Shown: piece by piece, positions 18,173-27,190 of the stretch
Position numbering within the stretch: the first letter of the stretch is position 1
Layout of the letters: every line of letters begins with the position of its first letter
Source of the DNA: JAWXBK01 sp034439975
GTDB lineage: Bacteria > Pseudomonadota > Alphaproteobacteria > Dongiales > Dongiaceae
Length of the DNA: 64,000 nt
Assembly: GCA_034439975.1 (NCBI GenBank)
Contig: JAWXBK010000020.1
Span: 12,485 to 76,484 of the forward strand
Reading direction: 5' to 3'
The notes under the pieces: model-generated
The model's input: only the letters and a program-made list of their open reading frames with translations
The model's database searches: none
What the model was told of the DNA's origin: nothing
Position numbers and translations under genes: made by a program

Positions 18173-18345
18173 GAGCGCGTGAGCGGCCGGATTCTGCGGC
18201 TTTCAGGCCGATTTGGCGGTTGAGGCAAACGGTTGTTTTCAGTACCTTAGCCGGCGATGGGGGATATAATTCGCGACTCGCAGTCGGCGACCGGGCTTGG
18301 CCCGCGTCCGGCGATGCGGCTTGCGAGCTTCGGGGGGCAACGCGC

Positions 18346-19419
18346 ATGAATGCCAAAACGGTGCTGGCCGGCTTTGCCAGTTTCATGCTGTTGCTGGGGG
18401 CATGCTCCTATAGTGAGAATGCCGTCGCACCAGCAGTAACCGGCGAAACAGAAAACCTGCAACGGCTCGGGACCGGCAATTTCGAGCCTTCCGGCGTGAC
18501 GCCGGGAGTGCCGACCGGTACTGCCGTCGGGCAGCGCGTCGAACAGCTGCGCAGCGAACTCGCCCGGCTTCAGGGGCTGGTCCGCGATCAGAACGGTCGG
18601 CTGCAGTCGATCCGCGCCCAGACCATCCAGAACGCCAACACCTATCACGGCGTGGTCGGGACGATTAACTCCAAGCTTCAGGTCGGCACCACGCCGGGCA
18701 ATCCGATCCTGGTCGACCAGTGGAACCAGGCCCAGACCCAGCTCGAACTGGTCTCGAACGACCTCAACCAGATGAGCGCGTTGTCGAACGACGTGGCGCA
18801 GAGCGCATCGCTCTCGTCCTATCTGCTCGATACGGCGCGCGCGACCTACGCGATTTCGGGCGCGGTCGACGAGGACCATCAGCAGCTCCGGGTGCTCGAG
18901 GACGAGACCAACCAGACGGTCGTCCTGATCGACCGGCTGCAGAGCGAGCTCACCCAGGACATCGTGCGCCAGAGCAACTACCTCTCGAACGAGCGCTCGA
19001 ACGTCCAGGTGCTGGCTCTTGCCATCAACTCGGGCGAACCGTACGGCACCAGCCTCGCGAACCGCTCCTACTCGGTACCGATGCAGCCGTCGAGCGCGCC
19101 GGGTGCCGGCATCGCCACCGGACGGCCGCTGGTCGTGATCCGCTTCGACAGCGAGAATGTCGATTACGAGCCGGCATTGTTCTCCGCCGTCAGTGCCGCG
19201 CTCGATCGCCGGCCGAATGCCGCGTTCGATGTCGTCGCCGTCGCGCCGGCTGTCGGTACCGCGGGCGAGGTTGCGGTCAACGCCAATGAATCGCGGCGCA
19301 ATGCCGATGCGGTGCTGCGCTCGCTCGCCAGCATGGGCCTGCCTTCGGACCGGGTCAGTGTCTCTTCGGCAACCAGCGGCGCCGCGCAGGCGAACGAGGT
19401 GCATATTTTCGTGCGCTGA
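18346..19419 (+). CDS. Outer-membrane-type lipoprotein with coiled region and OmpA-like C-terminal part
   Basis: A 357-residue lipoprotein. A short signal helix ends in a lipobox (LLLGAC) with Cys20 as the lipidation site. Residues of about 60-230 are rich in Gln, Asn, Leu and Ser and look helical, possibly coiled-coil. The C-terminal 95 residues (starting PLVVIRFDSENVDYE and including NESRRNADAVL) resemble an OmpA-type peptidoglycan-associated fold, but weakly. The ATG at 18346 was chosen because it starts the signal peptide; a G-rich ribosome-binding stretch precedes it. A TATAAT at 18265-18270 could be its -10 box, but I found no good -35. A strong terminator follows. The exact role is unknown. 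Confidence 0.75.
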   Translation: MNAKTVLAGFASFMLLLGACSYSENAVAPAVTGETENLQRLGTGNFEPSGVTPGVPTGTAVGQRVEQLRSELARLQGLVRDQNGRLQSIRAQTIQNANTYHGVVGTINSKLQVGTTPGNPILVDQWNQAQTQLELVSNDLNQMSALSNDVAQSASLSSYLLDTARATYAISGAVDEDHQQLRVLEDETNQTVVLIDRLQSELTQDIVRQSNYLSNERSNVQVLALAINSGEPYGTSLANRSYSVPMQPSSAPGAGIATGRPLVVIRFDSENVDYEPALFSAVSAALDRRPNAAFDVVAVAPAVGTAGEVAVNANESRRNADAVLRSLASMGLPSDRVSVSSATSGAAQANEVHIFVR

Positions 19420-19446
19420 TCGCAGGCGCGAACTTTCGATCTTTTC

Positions 19447-19479
19447 AACCGGCGCCCGCGAGGGCGCCGGTTTCGTTTT
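19447..19479 (+). terminator. Intrinsic terminator after the lipoprotein gene
   Basis: A perfect stem of ACCGGCGCCC with GGGCGCCGGT, GCGA as the loop, followed by TTCGTTTT. It lies 28 bases after the lipoprotein stop. Confidence 0.88.
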
Positions 19480-19644
19480 GGGCGGGGGGATCGGTCGCAT
19501 GCCGCCGTTTCATGCCGCCTCTCAGTGTCGGACGCGGTGGATTTGCCGATATCCGACGTTTCGCCATCCCCCTCGGGGGATTGGCGTCGATTGCCGCCAA
19601 TGCGATGCTCGGGATCCGGCACGAACCTCTATGGGAGACATGCC

Positions 19645-20115
19645 ATGACCCCCAACGCCTCAAGGTTCCTCACCCGATTCTGGATCGGATTTTTTGCCGT
19701 CATGCTGATCGCCGCACCGGTCGATGCCGTGCGCGCCGATGACGGCGCAACCGTTGCGCCGGACTCTGCCGCGGCGGGTGCCATCCGCAACGTCATCGAA
19801 AATCAGTTCGAGGCCTTTCTCGCCGACGACGGCGCACGCGCATTCTCCTTTGCCTCGCCGGATCTTCAGGTTCAGTTCGGATCGCCGGACGTCTTCATGT
19901 CGATGGTCCGCACCGGCTATGCGCCAGTCTATCGGCCGCAGGACGTCGAGTTTCTCGATCTGCTGAAAGCGCCGAGCGGGTTCGTTCAACAGGTGCATGT
20001 CGTCGGCACCGACGGCACCGCCGTCATCGCGCATTATCTGATGGAACAACAACCGGATGGCAGCTGGCGCATCGACGGCTGCATGTTGACGCAAGCACCC
20101 GATCTCGGGGTCTGA
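19645..20115 (+). CDS. DUF4864-family exported protein
   Basis: A 156-residue protein with an N-terminal signal peptide (hydrophobic FWIGFFAVMLIAAPVDA, likely cleaved near AVRA-DD). The mature part AIRNVIENQFEAFLADD, then FSFASPDLQVQFG and GYAPVYRPQDVEF, is the pattern of the DUF4864 family, common in alphaproteobacteria, with a probable NTF2-like alpha+beta fold. Function is unknown. The ATG at 19645 has GGGAGA upstream and begins the signal peptide; an earlier in-frame ATG at 19525 is not supported. It is separated from the lipoprotein gene by a terminator, so it has its own promoter. Confidence 0.78.
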   Translation: MTPNASRFLTRFWIGFFAVMLIAAPVDAVRADDGATVAPDSAAAGAIRNVIENQFEAFLADDGARAFSFASPDLQVQFGSPDVFMSMVRTGYAPVYRPQDVEFLDLLKAPSGFVQQVHVVGTDGTAVIAHYLMEQQPDGSWRIDGCMLTQAPDLGV

Positions 20116-20174
20116 TTGCAGGTGGGCGACGCGGCATTTTTTCCCCGGTACAGTGTTGTGGGGACGAGGCGTTC

Positions 20175-20708
20175 ATGACGACAGGTCGCAAGGAATTTCC
20201 GGTCTCGTGGGAAGAGCTGCACCGCAATGGCAAGGCGCTTGCCTGGCGATTACTCGAGTGCGAACCGTTCAAGGGCATCGTCGCGATCACGCGGGGCGGG
20301 CTGGTGCCGGCCGCGATCGTGGCGCGCGAACTCGATCTGCGACTGATCGATACGGTCTGCATTGCAAGCTACGGCGAACTGCCCGCCGCCGATCGCGATG
20401 CTGCGCCCCGCGACCCCAAGCTTGCCGACCGGGGCCAGGGCGCGCTGTCCATTCTCAAGCGTCCCGATGTCGGCGACGGCAACGGCTGGCTGATCGTCGA
20501 CGACCTGGTCGACACCGGCCAGACCGCGCGCGCGGTGCGCGATCTGATGCCGAAAGCGCATTTCGCGACCATCTATGCAAAGCCCGCCGGGCGACCGCTG
20601 GTCGATACGTTCATCACCGAAGTGAGCCAGGACACTTGGATCATGTTTCCCTGGGACATCGAGCCGCAATTCATCCAGCCGATCGCGCGGCGCAATCACA
20701 AGACCTGA
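20175..20708 (+). CDS. gpt: Xanthine phosphoribosyltransferase
   Basis: A 177-residue type I phosphoribosyltransferase. ITRGGLVPAAIVARELDLR begins the core, LIVDDLVDTGQTA is the PRPP-binding motif, and QDTWIMFPWD near the C terminus is typical of the xanthine/guanine enzyme Gpt. It would convert xanthine or guanine with PRPP to the nucleoside monophosphate in purine salvage. It faces panC tail-to-tail. Confidence 0.9.
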   Translation: MTTGRKEFPVSWEELHRNGKALAWRLLECEPFKGIVAITRGGLVPAAIVARELDLRLIDTVCIASYGELPAADRDAAPRDPKLADRGQGALSILKRPDVGDGNGWLIVDDLVDTGQTARAVRDLMPKAHFATIYAKPAGRPLVDTFITEVSQDTWIMFPWDIEPQFIQPIARRNHKT

Positions 20709-20742
20709 TCGCGATCCGTCGGTCGAAGCGGATGGCCGGGGA

Positions 20743-21624
20743 TCAGGCGGGAATTGCCAGATTGTCGATCAGTCGCGTCTTGCCGACATAGCAAGCGACG
20801 AACAGGCGCGCACCGGGCTTCAGCACGCGTACCGGCTCGAGCGTCGCGCCGTCGCAACAATCGAGATAATCGACCCGGTCGATACCCGCCTCGAACAAGG
20901 CGGTGCGCCCACTGATCAAAGCCTCCGCGATATCCCCGCCGCGCGCGATGTCGTCGGCGAGATTGCCGAGCAACCGCGGAATGATGCTCGCGGTTGCGCG
21001 CTCGGTCGGCGAGAGATGGCGGTTGCGCGACGACATGGCGAGCCCGTCTTGCTCGCGCACGGTCGGCACGCCGACGATCTCGACCGGAAAATTGAGATCG
21101 AGCGCGAGGCGATGGATGACCAGAAGCTGCTGGTAATCCTTTTCTCCGAAGAACGCGTAGTCGGGCAATGTCAGCAGCAACAATTTGGTGACGACCGTCG
21201 CGACGCCCTGGAAATGGCCCGGCCGCGTGGCGCCGCAGAGCGGCCGTGCGAGTGCGCCGACGCTGACGCTGGTGTCGAATCCCGGCGGATAAACCTCGTC
21301 GACCGGAGGCGCGAACAGCAGATCGACGCCGGCCGAGGCGAGCATGCGGTGATCGTCGGCTTCGTCGCGCGGATAGGAACGGAAATCGTCGGTCGCATTG
21401 AATTGCAGCGGGTTGACGAACAGGCTTGCGATGATCCGCGTGCAATCGCGCCGCGCGCGATGCGCCAGCGCCAGATGCCCGTCATGCAGCGCGCCCATGG
21501 TCGGCACGAGGCCGATCGTTTCGCCGGCCCGGCGCCAATCGGCGACCTGGCGACGCAACTCGGCCACGCTGCGCTGGATGGGCAGAGCCGGCAGATCCGC
21601 CTTGCCGGCGACATGGAGCGCCAT
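20743..21624 (-). CDS. panC: Pantothenate synthetase
   Basis: A 293-residue enzyme that condenses pantoate and beta-alanine with ATP. LVPTMGALHDGHLAL and SLFVNPLQF are the adenylate-forming signatures, FGEKDYQQL and VREQDGLAMSSRN the later conserved blocks. ATG 21624 is chosen because it starts five bases after the panB stop and gives the usual length; the frame is open further upstream into panB. The two genes form a pantothenate operon transcribed leftward. Confidence 0.93.
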   Translation of the reverse strand: MALHVAGKADLPALPIQRSVAELRRQVADWRRAGETIGLVPTMGALHDGHLALAHRARRDCTRIIASLFVNPLQFNATDDFRSYPRDEADDHRMLASAGVDLLFAPPVDEVYPPGFDTSVSVGALARPLCGATRPGHFQGVATVVTKLLLLTLPDYAFFGEKDYQQLLVIHRLALDLNFPVEIVGVPTVREQDGLAMSSRNRHLSPTERATASIIPRLLGNLADDIARGGDIAEALISGRTALFEAGIDRVDYLDCCDGATLEPVRVLKPGARLFVACYVGKTRLIDNLAIPA

Positions 21625-21629
21625 TGCGA

Positions 21630-22514
21630 TCAGCGCCGGTTCGCGGCGCCCCGCGCAGCGCCCGCGGCGGGACGCGCCGTCCGGGGCTCTGTCCCCTGCG
21701 GAACGCCGAAGCAATGCTCGGGGCCCGGGAAGCGTCGCGCGCGCACATCGGCCGCATAGGCCGCTGCCGCTTCGCCGATCGCCACGCCGAGTTCCGCATA
21801 GCGGCGCACGAACTTCGGTTTGAAGACGTCGAACAGACCGAGCATGTCTTCGCTCACCAGAACCTGCCCGTCGCAGGAAGGCGACGCGCCAATGCCGATG
21901 ACCGGCGGCGCAACCGTCTGGGTGATCTCGCGCGCGAGCGGCTCGACGACGCCTTCAACCACAATCGAGAACGCGCCGGCATCGGCGATCGCCTTCGCAT
22001 CGTCGAGGATCGTCGCGCGCTGGATCTCGTCGCGACCGCGGCTGCGATAGCCGCCGAACTCATTGACCGATTGCGGCGTGAGCCCGACATGGCCCATCAC
22101 CGGCACACCGCGCGCGACCAGGAAGGCGACCGTCTCGGCCATCGCGCGGCCGCCCTCGAGCTTGACCGATTGCGCGCCGGTCTCGGCCAGCACCCGCGCG
22201 GCATTGCGATAAGCCTGGGCGGGCGATTCCTGATAACTGGCGAAGGGCATGTCGACGACCACATTGGCACGCTCGCTGCCGCGAACGACGGCGCCGCCAT
22301 GCGCGATCATCATGTCGAGCGTGACCGGCAGGGTGCTGTCGAACCCGTACAGCACCATCCCGAGCGAATCTCCGACCATCAGCAGGTCGACATGAGGGTC
22401 GAGCAGCCGGGCGGTCGGCGCGGTATAGGCGGTGAGGCAGACAATGGGGGTGCCGCCCTTACGGGCTGCCAGCTCGGGGACCGTGATCCGCTGGCTGCGA
22501 TGTTCCGTGCTCAT
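21630..22514 (-). CDS. panB: 3-methyl-2-oxobutanoate hydroxymethyltransferase
   Basis: A 294-residue TIM-barrel enzyme that makes ketopantoate from 2-oxoisovalerate and methylene-tetrahydrofolate. TAYTAPTARLLDPHVDLLMVGDS carries the metal-binding Asp, then VVVDMPFASY, KLEGG and GHVGLTPQS follow in the expected order. The C-terminal 25 residues are Arg/Ala-rich and longer than in many homologues. It is the first gene of the panBC pair. Confidence 0.94.
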   Translation of the reverse strand: MSTEHRSQRITVPELAARKGGTPIVCLTAYTAPTARLLDPHVDLLMVGDSLGMVLYGFDSTLPVTLDMMIAHGGAVVRGSERANVVVDMPFASYQESPAQAYRNAARVLAETGAQSVKLEGGRAMAETVAFLVARGVPVMGHVGLTPQSVNEFGGYRSRGRDEIQRATILDDAKAIADAGAFSIVVEGVVEPLAREITQTVAPPVIGIGASPSCDGQVLVSEDMLGLFDVFKPKFVRRYAELGVAIGEAAAAYAADVRARRFPGPEHCFGVPQGTEPRTARPAAGAARGAANRR

Positions 22515-22702
22515 CGGGCCTTGCTCATGGGGTGTCTCCCGAACGCAGGCGCTCTCAGGCAGGTTCCGGGGCCGGCTTTCGGCCGGAAACCCTACCGGAT
22601 GCTTGTTCTACGCCGCCATGGTGCAATGCACAATGACCAATCCGCCGGGCCCTCGGGCGCAGCCCGCGCGCGCCGCAAGCCCGGGCGCTCCGGTCCCCGA
22701 AC

Positions 22703-23164
22703 CTAGATCTTGCCCAACGGGCCGCCGTCGCCGCGGCTATCCAGCGACCAGTAGGTCCGCATTACCAAATAGGTGAAGGACGCCGACCAGGCGATCAGCA
22801 GCAGGCCGTTCAGCGATTCGACCGCGGCGACGATCCGGGTCGGCCCGATCGGATAAATGTCGCCGATGCCGAGCGACGTGAAGGTGGTCGCGGAGAAATA
22901 CAAAAAATCGAATACGCGGTTATGCGTGTCGCCGGTCAGCGATCCGAGCTTCAGGTCGTCGGCAAAGACATAATAGGCCAGCGCGTAAACTAGGACCTCC
23001 AGCACGTGCGCCACGAAACAGGCGAGCGTGACGAGCACCATGCGCCGGCGGAGACCGAGCCTTTCCGGTCCCGGCAGTACGCGCGAGACCAGTCGAAGCG
23101 CCTCGTAATGAGTAAGAATGGTGGTCGCGAGAAGAACGACACTGATCGCTGTCGCCAGCAGCAT
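22703..23164 (-). CDS. Two-helix ion channel protein
   Basis: A 153-residue membrane protein with the Ion_trans_2 layout: outer helices, a pore loop reading FSATTFTSLGIGD, and a final helix. TSLGIGD is close to the TVGYGD potassium filter but not identical. I took the ATG at 23164, where the first hydrophobic helix begins; the open frame extends 29 codons upstream. No ligand-binding domain is fused. It is divergent from the gamma-glutamyltransferase gene. Confidence 0.72.
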   Translation of the reverse strand: MLLATAISVVLLATTILTHYEALRLVSRVLPGPERLGLRRRMVLVTLACFVAHVLEVLVYALAYYVFADDLKLGSLTGDTHNRVFDFLYFSATTFTSLGIGDIYPIGPTRIVAAVESLNGLLLIAWSASFTYLVMRTYWSLDSRGDGGPLGKI

Positions 23165-23268
23165 ATTTGGATGTGCCTTCCCGCAGCGATCATTTCCCGT
23201 TGCCGGGCAGTGGACTGGCGGGCAGTCTAGTCGGAGCTTGAGGTCCCGCAAAGACAGGGGATGGGATC

Positions 23269-25065
23269 ATAGCGAACAAGACCATATCGGGACCGGCCGT
23301 CGGCGCCCTGGTCCTGATTCTGACGACCGCAGGCTGCGCCGCTTTCGAAACCTGCGAACCCGTTCCGCTGGACGACGAAACAGCGGCCGAAGCGGCACGC
23401 GCGGATCCCGAGCCGGCCTTTACCGTTTCGGCCGAAGGCAGTGTCGTCGCCGCCGAGCGGCATATGATCGTCGCGGCCCACCCGCTCGCGGCGGAAGCCG
23501 GGCTTGCAATGTTGCGCAATGGCAGCAGCGCGATCGATGCGGCGATCGCAGCCCAGCTCGTGCTCAACCTGGTCGAGCCGCAATCCTCCGGCATCGGGGG
23601 CGGCGGGTTCCTGCTCTATTTCGATGCGGCGAACGACCGGACGCTTGCCTATGACGGGCGCGAGACGGCACCGATGGGCGCGAACGAGACCATGTTCCTC
23701 GACCCTGCGGGCAATCCGCTCGATTTTGACACCGCGGTCGAAAGCGGGCGTTCGATCGGGGTGCCCGGCCTGATGGCGATGCTCGAACTGGCGCATCGCG
23801 AGCACGGCACCTTGCCCTGGCCGGCGCTGTTCGTGCCCGCGATTGCGATCGCCGAGCACGGTTTTTCCGTATCGGAACGGCTGCACGATTTGCTGGTCGA
23901 ATACGAGGCCGAACATTGGTCTGAGGGCGCGCGTGATTATTTCTATCCGGACGGCGCGGCACCGGCCGTCGGCTCGATACTGCGCAATCCGGAGTTCGCC
24001 GAAACGCTGCGCCGGGTCGCCGCCATCGGATCGGAGATGATCTATCGCGGCGACATCGCGACAGCGATCGTAGCGGCGGCCGCAGAAGAACCGTTATCTG
24101 GCGTGCTCACCGAGACCGATCTCGCCGGCTATGCGGCGTACAACAAACCGCCGGTTTGCGGCACGTATCGCGACTATCGGGTCTGCGGCATGGGTCCGCC
24201 ATCGTCCGGCGGTATCGCGACATTGCAGATCCTCGGCATGCTCGAAGCGTTCGACATGGCGGATTACGGGCCGAATCAACCGGAGGCGATGCATCTGTTC
24301 GCCGAGGCGAGCCGCCTCGCCTTCGCGGATCGCGCACGCTATCTGGGCGACGACCGGTTTCTGCCGGTGCCGACCACGGGACTGCTCGACCCGCCCTATC
24401 TCGCCGAGCGCGCCGATATGATCAGCGCGCGTTGCAGCATGGGCACGGCGGAAGCCGGAACGCCACCCGGTGCGATTGCGCTCGCCCAGCCGGCACCGCA
24501 GCGAGAGCCATCCGGCACGTCGCATCTCAGCATCGTCGATGCGGCGGGCAACGCGGTCAGCCTCACCGCCAGCATCGAAACCGCATTCGGTTCGCGCCGC
24601 TGGGCCGCGGGCTTTCTTTTGAACAACCAGATGACCGATTTCGAGTTCGTGCCGAGCAATGACGCCGGCCAGTCGGTCGCCAATCGCATCGAGCCCGGCA
24701 AGCGGCCGCGCAGCTCGATGGCCCCCACATTGGTGTTCGACGCGAACGGCGATCTCTATGCCGTGCTCGGCTCGCCCGGCGGCGCACGGATCATCGGTTA
24801 CGTGACCCAATCGCTGATCGCGATGCTCGACTGGCAACTCGGCCCGCAGCAGGCCGTGGCACTGCCGCATCTCACCAACCGCAATGGCGCAACGGACCTC
24901 GAAAGCGAAACCAGCCTCGCGACGATAGCGCCCGATCTGGCAACGCTCGGTCACGAGATCCGGCTGGTCCCGATGTCGAGCGGGCTGCATGCCATTCTGG
25001 TGACCGATAATGGACTGCTTGGCGGCGCCGATCCGCGCCGAGAGGGCGTCGCCCTGGGCGATTGA
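23269..25065 (+). CDS. ggt: Gamma-glutamyltransferase, predicted lipoprotein, unusual start
   Basis: The core matches gamma-glutamyltransferase: AAHPLAAEAGLAMLRNG, EPQSSGIGGGGFLLY, PPSSGG, then GTSHLSIVD, whose Thr would be the autoprocessing nucleophile, and GSPGGARII near the end. The enzyme transfers or hydrolyses gamma-glutamyl groups such as that of glutathione. The first ATG is at 23464, but the frame is open from 23242 and encodes a convincing lipoprotein signal before it (VGALVLILTTAGCA). That stretch holds no ATG, GTG or TTG; ATA at 23269 or ATC at 23266 would have to start it. I give 23269 as the likely biological start. A sequencing error at the start codon is an alternative. Confidence 0.8.
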   Translation: MANKTISGPAVGALVLILTTAGCAAFETCEPVPLDDETAAEAARADPEPAFTVSAEGSVVAAERHMIVAAHPLAAEAGLAMLRNGSSAIDAAIAAQLVLNLVEPQSSGIGGGGFLLYFDAANDRTLAYDGRETAPMGANETMFLDPAGNPLDFDTAVESGRSIGVPGLMAMLELAHREHGTLPWPALFVPAIAIAEHGFSVSERLHDLLVEYEAEHWSEGARDYFYPDGAAPAVGSILRNPEFAETLRRVAAIGSEMIYRGDIATAIVAAAAEEPLSGVLTETDLAGYAAYNKPPVCGTYRDYRVCGMGPPSSGGIATLQILGMLEAFDMADYGPNQPEAMHLFAEASRLAFADRARYLGDDRFLPVPTTGLLDPPYLAERADMISARCSMGTAEAGTPPGAIALAQPAPQREPSGTSHLSIVDAAGNAVSLTASIETAFGSRRWAAGFLLNNQMTDFEFVPSNDAGQSVANRIEPGKRPRSSMAPTLVFDANGDLYAVLGSPGGARIIGYVTQSLIAMLDWQLGPQQAVALPHLTNRNGATDLESETSLATIAPDLATLGHEIRLVPMSSGLHAILVTDNGLLGGADPRREGVALGD

Positions 25066-25102
25066 CCTTGTGCCGGTCGCGCCCGGCCGCTAACAGGGCG
25101 CC

Positions 25103-26350
25103 ATGACCAAACCCCCGTCGCGTTCCTCCGCGCCTGGCGCCGCCATGGCGACCGCCAGTGGCAACAAGGCACTGCCGCTGATCCGCCTGCGGCCGGGCGC
25201 CCATCGCCGCGCGCAATACGGCCATCCCTGGGTCTATTCGAACGAAATCGCGATGGACGCGAAGGCCCGCGCGCTGGCTCCGGGCACCGCCGTCACGCTG
25301 ATGGCGGAGGATGGCCACAGGCTCGGTACTTTTTTGTTCAACCCGCACGCACTGATCGCCGCACGGCTGATCGATTCGCGACCCGACACGCCGATCGACA
25401 CCGCTTTGCTCGCAGACCGGATCGGCCGGGCGAAGGCGCTGCGCGACCGGTTGTTCGACCGCCCTTTTTACCGGCTGATCCATGCCGAAGCCGACGGACT
25501 GCCCGGCACGATCGTCGATCGCTATGACGACCTGCTCGTGGTGCAGATCAACACCGCCGGCATGGACGCGCTTACGCCGGAACTGATGGCGGCGCTCGAA
25601 ACGACGCTCGCGCCACAGACGATCCTGTTGCGCAACGATTCGTCGGCCCGCACGCTCGAAGGCCTGCCGGAAGAAATCAGAGTTGCCAAAGGTGCGATCG
25701 ACGCACCGGTGACGGTAATCGAAAACCATGTCACCTTCATCGCCGATCCCGGTGGCGGTCAGAAGACCGGCTGGTTTTTCGATCAGCGCGACAATCGCGC
25801 GATGGTCGCGCGCCTCGCCCGCGACAAGCGCGTGCTCGATCTCTACACGTACATGGGCGGGTTTGCGCTGGCTGCCGCCAATGCCGGCGCGCGATCGGTG
25901 CTTGCCGTCGATCGCTCGGAGCCCGCGCTGACTCTTGCCGCGGAAGCCGCACGACGCAACAAACTCGCCGATCGCGTGACGTTCCGGCGCGGCGAAGTGT
26001 TCGCCGTGACCGAGTCGTTGATCGACGCGGGCGAGCGTTTCGATATTGTCATTGCCGATCCGCCGGCCTTCGTGAAATCGAAGAAAGAACTGAACCAGGG
26101 CGCCCGCGGCTATCGCAAGCTCGCGCGCCTTGCCGCCACACTGGTCAAACCGGGCGGGTTCCTCTTCATCGCGTCCTGCTCGCACAATATGCCGGCCGAT
26201 GAATTCGGCGAGCAGGTGCGCCGCGGTCTGTTCGATGCGGGACGAAGCGGGCGCATTCTTGCGCGCACCGGCGCCGCTCCCGATCATCCGCTGCACCCGG
26301 CACTGCCGGAGAGCGCCTATCTCAAGGCCGAGCTGATCGCCCTCGATTGA
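25103..26350 (+). CDS. rlmI: 23S rRNA (cytosine-5)-methyltransferase RlmI-type
   Basis: A 415-residue enzyme with an N-terminal PUA domain (RLRPGAHRRAQYGHPWVYSNE) and a C-terminal class I methyltransferase: GQKTGWFFDQRDNR, then VLDLYTYMGGFAL as the SAM motif and IADPPAFVKSKKEL as motif IV. This is the RlmI/YccW family, which methylates a cytosine of 23S rRNA. The start may be ATG 25103 or ATG 25145; neither has a strong ribosome-binding site. It ends 13 bases before the convergent AraC-type gene. Confidence 0.88.
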   Translation: MTKPPSRSSAPGAAMATASGNKALPLIRLRPGAHRRAQYGHPWVYSNEIAMDAKARALAPGTAVTLMAEDGHRLGTFLFNPHALIAARLIDSRPDTPIDTALLADRIGRAKALRDRLFDRPFYRLIHAEADGLPGTIVDRYDDLLVVQINTAGMDALTPELMAALETTLAPQTILLRNDSSARTLEGLPEEIRVAKGAIDAPVTVIENHVTFIADPGGGQKTGWFFDQRDNRAMVARLARDKRVLDLYTYMGGFALAAANAGARSVLAVDRSEPALTLAAEAARRNKLADRVTFRRGEVFAVTESLIDAGERFDIVIADPPAFVKSKKELNQGARGYRKLARLAATLVKPGGFLFIASCSHNMPADEFGEQVRRGLFDAGRSGRILARTGAAPDHPLHPALPESAYLKAELIALD

Positions 26351-26363
26351 GACGCGCGTCGCC

Positions 26364-27092
26364 TCAAGAGAAATAGCGGCCGGGCGTCGTGCCCAGCGAA
26401 CCGCGAAACGCGTGCACGAACGCGCTCGCGCTGCTGTAGCCGACATCGAAGGCCGCGTCCGACACGCTCGCTCCGGCACCCAGCCGTTCGAGCGCCAGCA
26501 GGAGTCGCGCCTGCCGCCGCCACTGGCGCAGCGTCATGCCGGTCTCGAGATGAAAGCGGCGAATGAAGGTGCGGGTCGACATCGCGGCGTCTTTCGCCAG
26601 CGCTGCGATCGGCCGCTCGAGCGTGGGTTCGGCGAGGAGCGCGGCGGTGACGCGACGCAATCGCGGATCGCTCGGCTCGGGAATATGGAGCGGCATCGAT
26701 TCCACGTTTTCGATCTCGGCGATCAGCAGGCTCAGCAGCGGCGGCACCAGGACCGGATCCGGCTGGCCGACCATGCGCAGGATCAGTTCGCGCATAAACG
26801 GCGATACGCTCCAGACGGTGCATTCGGACGGAAAGGCGGGATGCTGGCCGCGCAGATAGACAGTGCGCATCGCAACCGCGCCGACGCAAACGATCGAATG
26901 CAGCACCCCGGCCGGCATCCAGAGCGCCCGACCCGGCGGGACGACCCAGGTGCCGCCCCGGCTCGATATCCGCATCACCCCGGCCGCCGCGTGGACGATC
27001 TGATTCGAGACATGGCTGTGCGGCTCGATCTGCGCCCCCTTGGCGTAATCCTCGGCCCAGCCCTTGGCGCGCAGCCCGTTTCCGGCGGTCAT
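26364..27092 (-). CDS. AraC-family regulator with cupin sensor domain (NimR-like)
   Basis: A 242-residue regulator. The N-terminal cupin (EPHSHVSNQIVHAAAGVMRI, then PPGRALWMPAGVLHSI) is the likely sensor. The C terminus is a two-helix-turn-helix AraC domain (ALAKDAAMSTRTFIRRFHLETG and DVGYSSASAFVHAFRGSLG). The organisation matches the NimR group, which controls an adjacent transporter. It is divergent from the MFS gene at 27191, its probable target. Confidence 0.85.
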   Translation of the reverse strand: MTAGNGLRAKGWAEDYAKGAQIEPHSHVSNQIVHAAAGVMRISSRGGTWVVPPGRALWMPAGVLHSIVCVGAVAMRTVYLRGQHPAFPSECTVWSVSPFMRELILRMVGQPDPVLVPPLLSLLIAEIENVESMPLHIPEPSDPRLRRVTAALLAEPTLERPIAALAKDAAMSTRTFIRRFHLETGMTLRQWRRQARLLLALERLGAGASVSDAAFDVGYSSASAFVHAFRGSLGTTPGRYFS

Positions 27093-27190
27093 GGCATATA
27101 TTCGACATTGATTGTCATTATGTAGAAAGAAACTATGGCACGGCGCGGGTAAAATACAGGCGTCTTGAACCCCGATCCGGAGCCCGCCCG

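Noticed and set aside
27104..27116. Short palindrome GACA-TTGAT-TGTC between the AraC-type and MFS genes
   Set aside because: Four-base arms are too short to support an operator call, and AraC-type sites are usually direct repeats.
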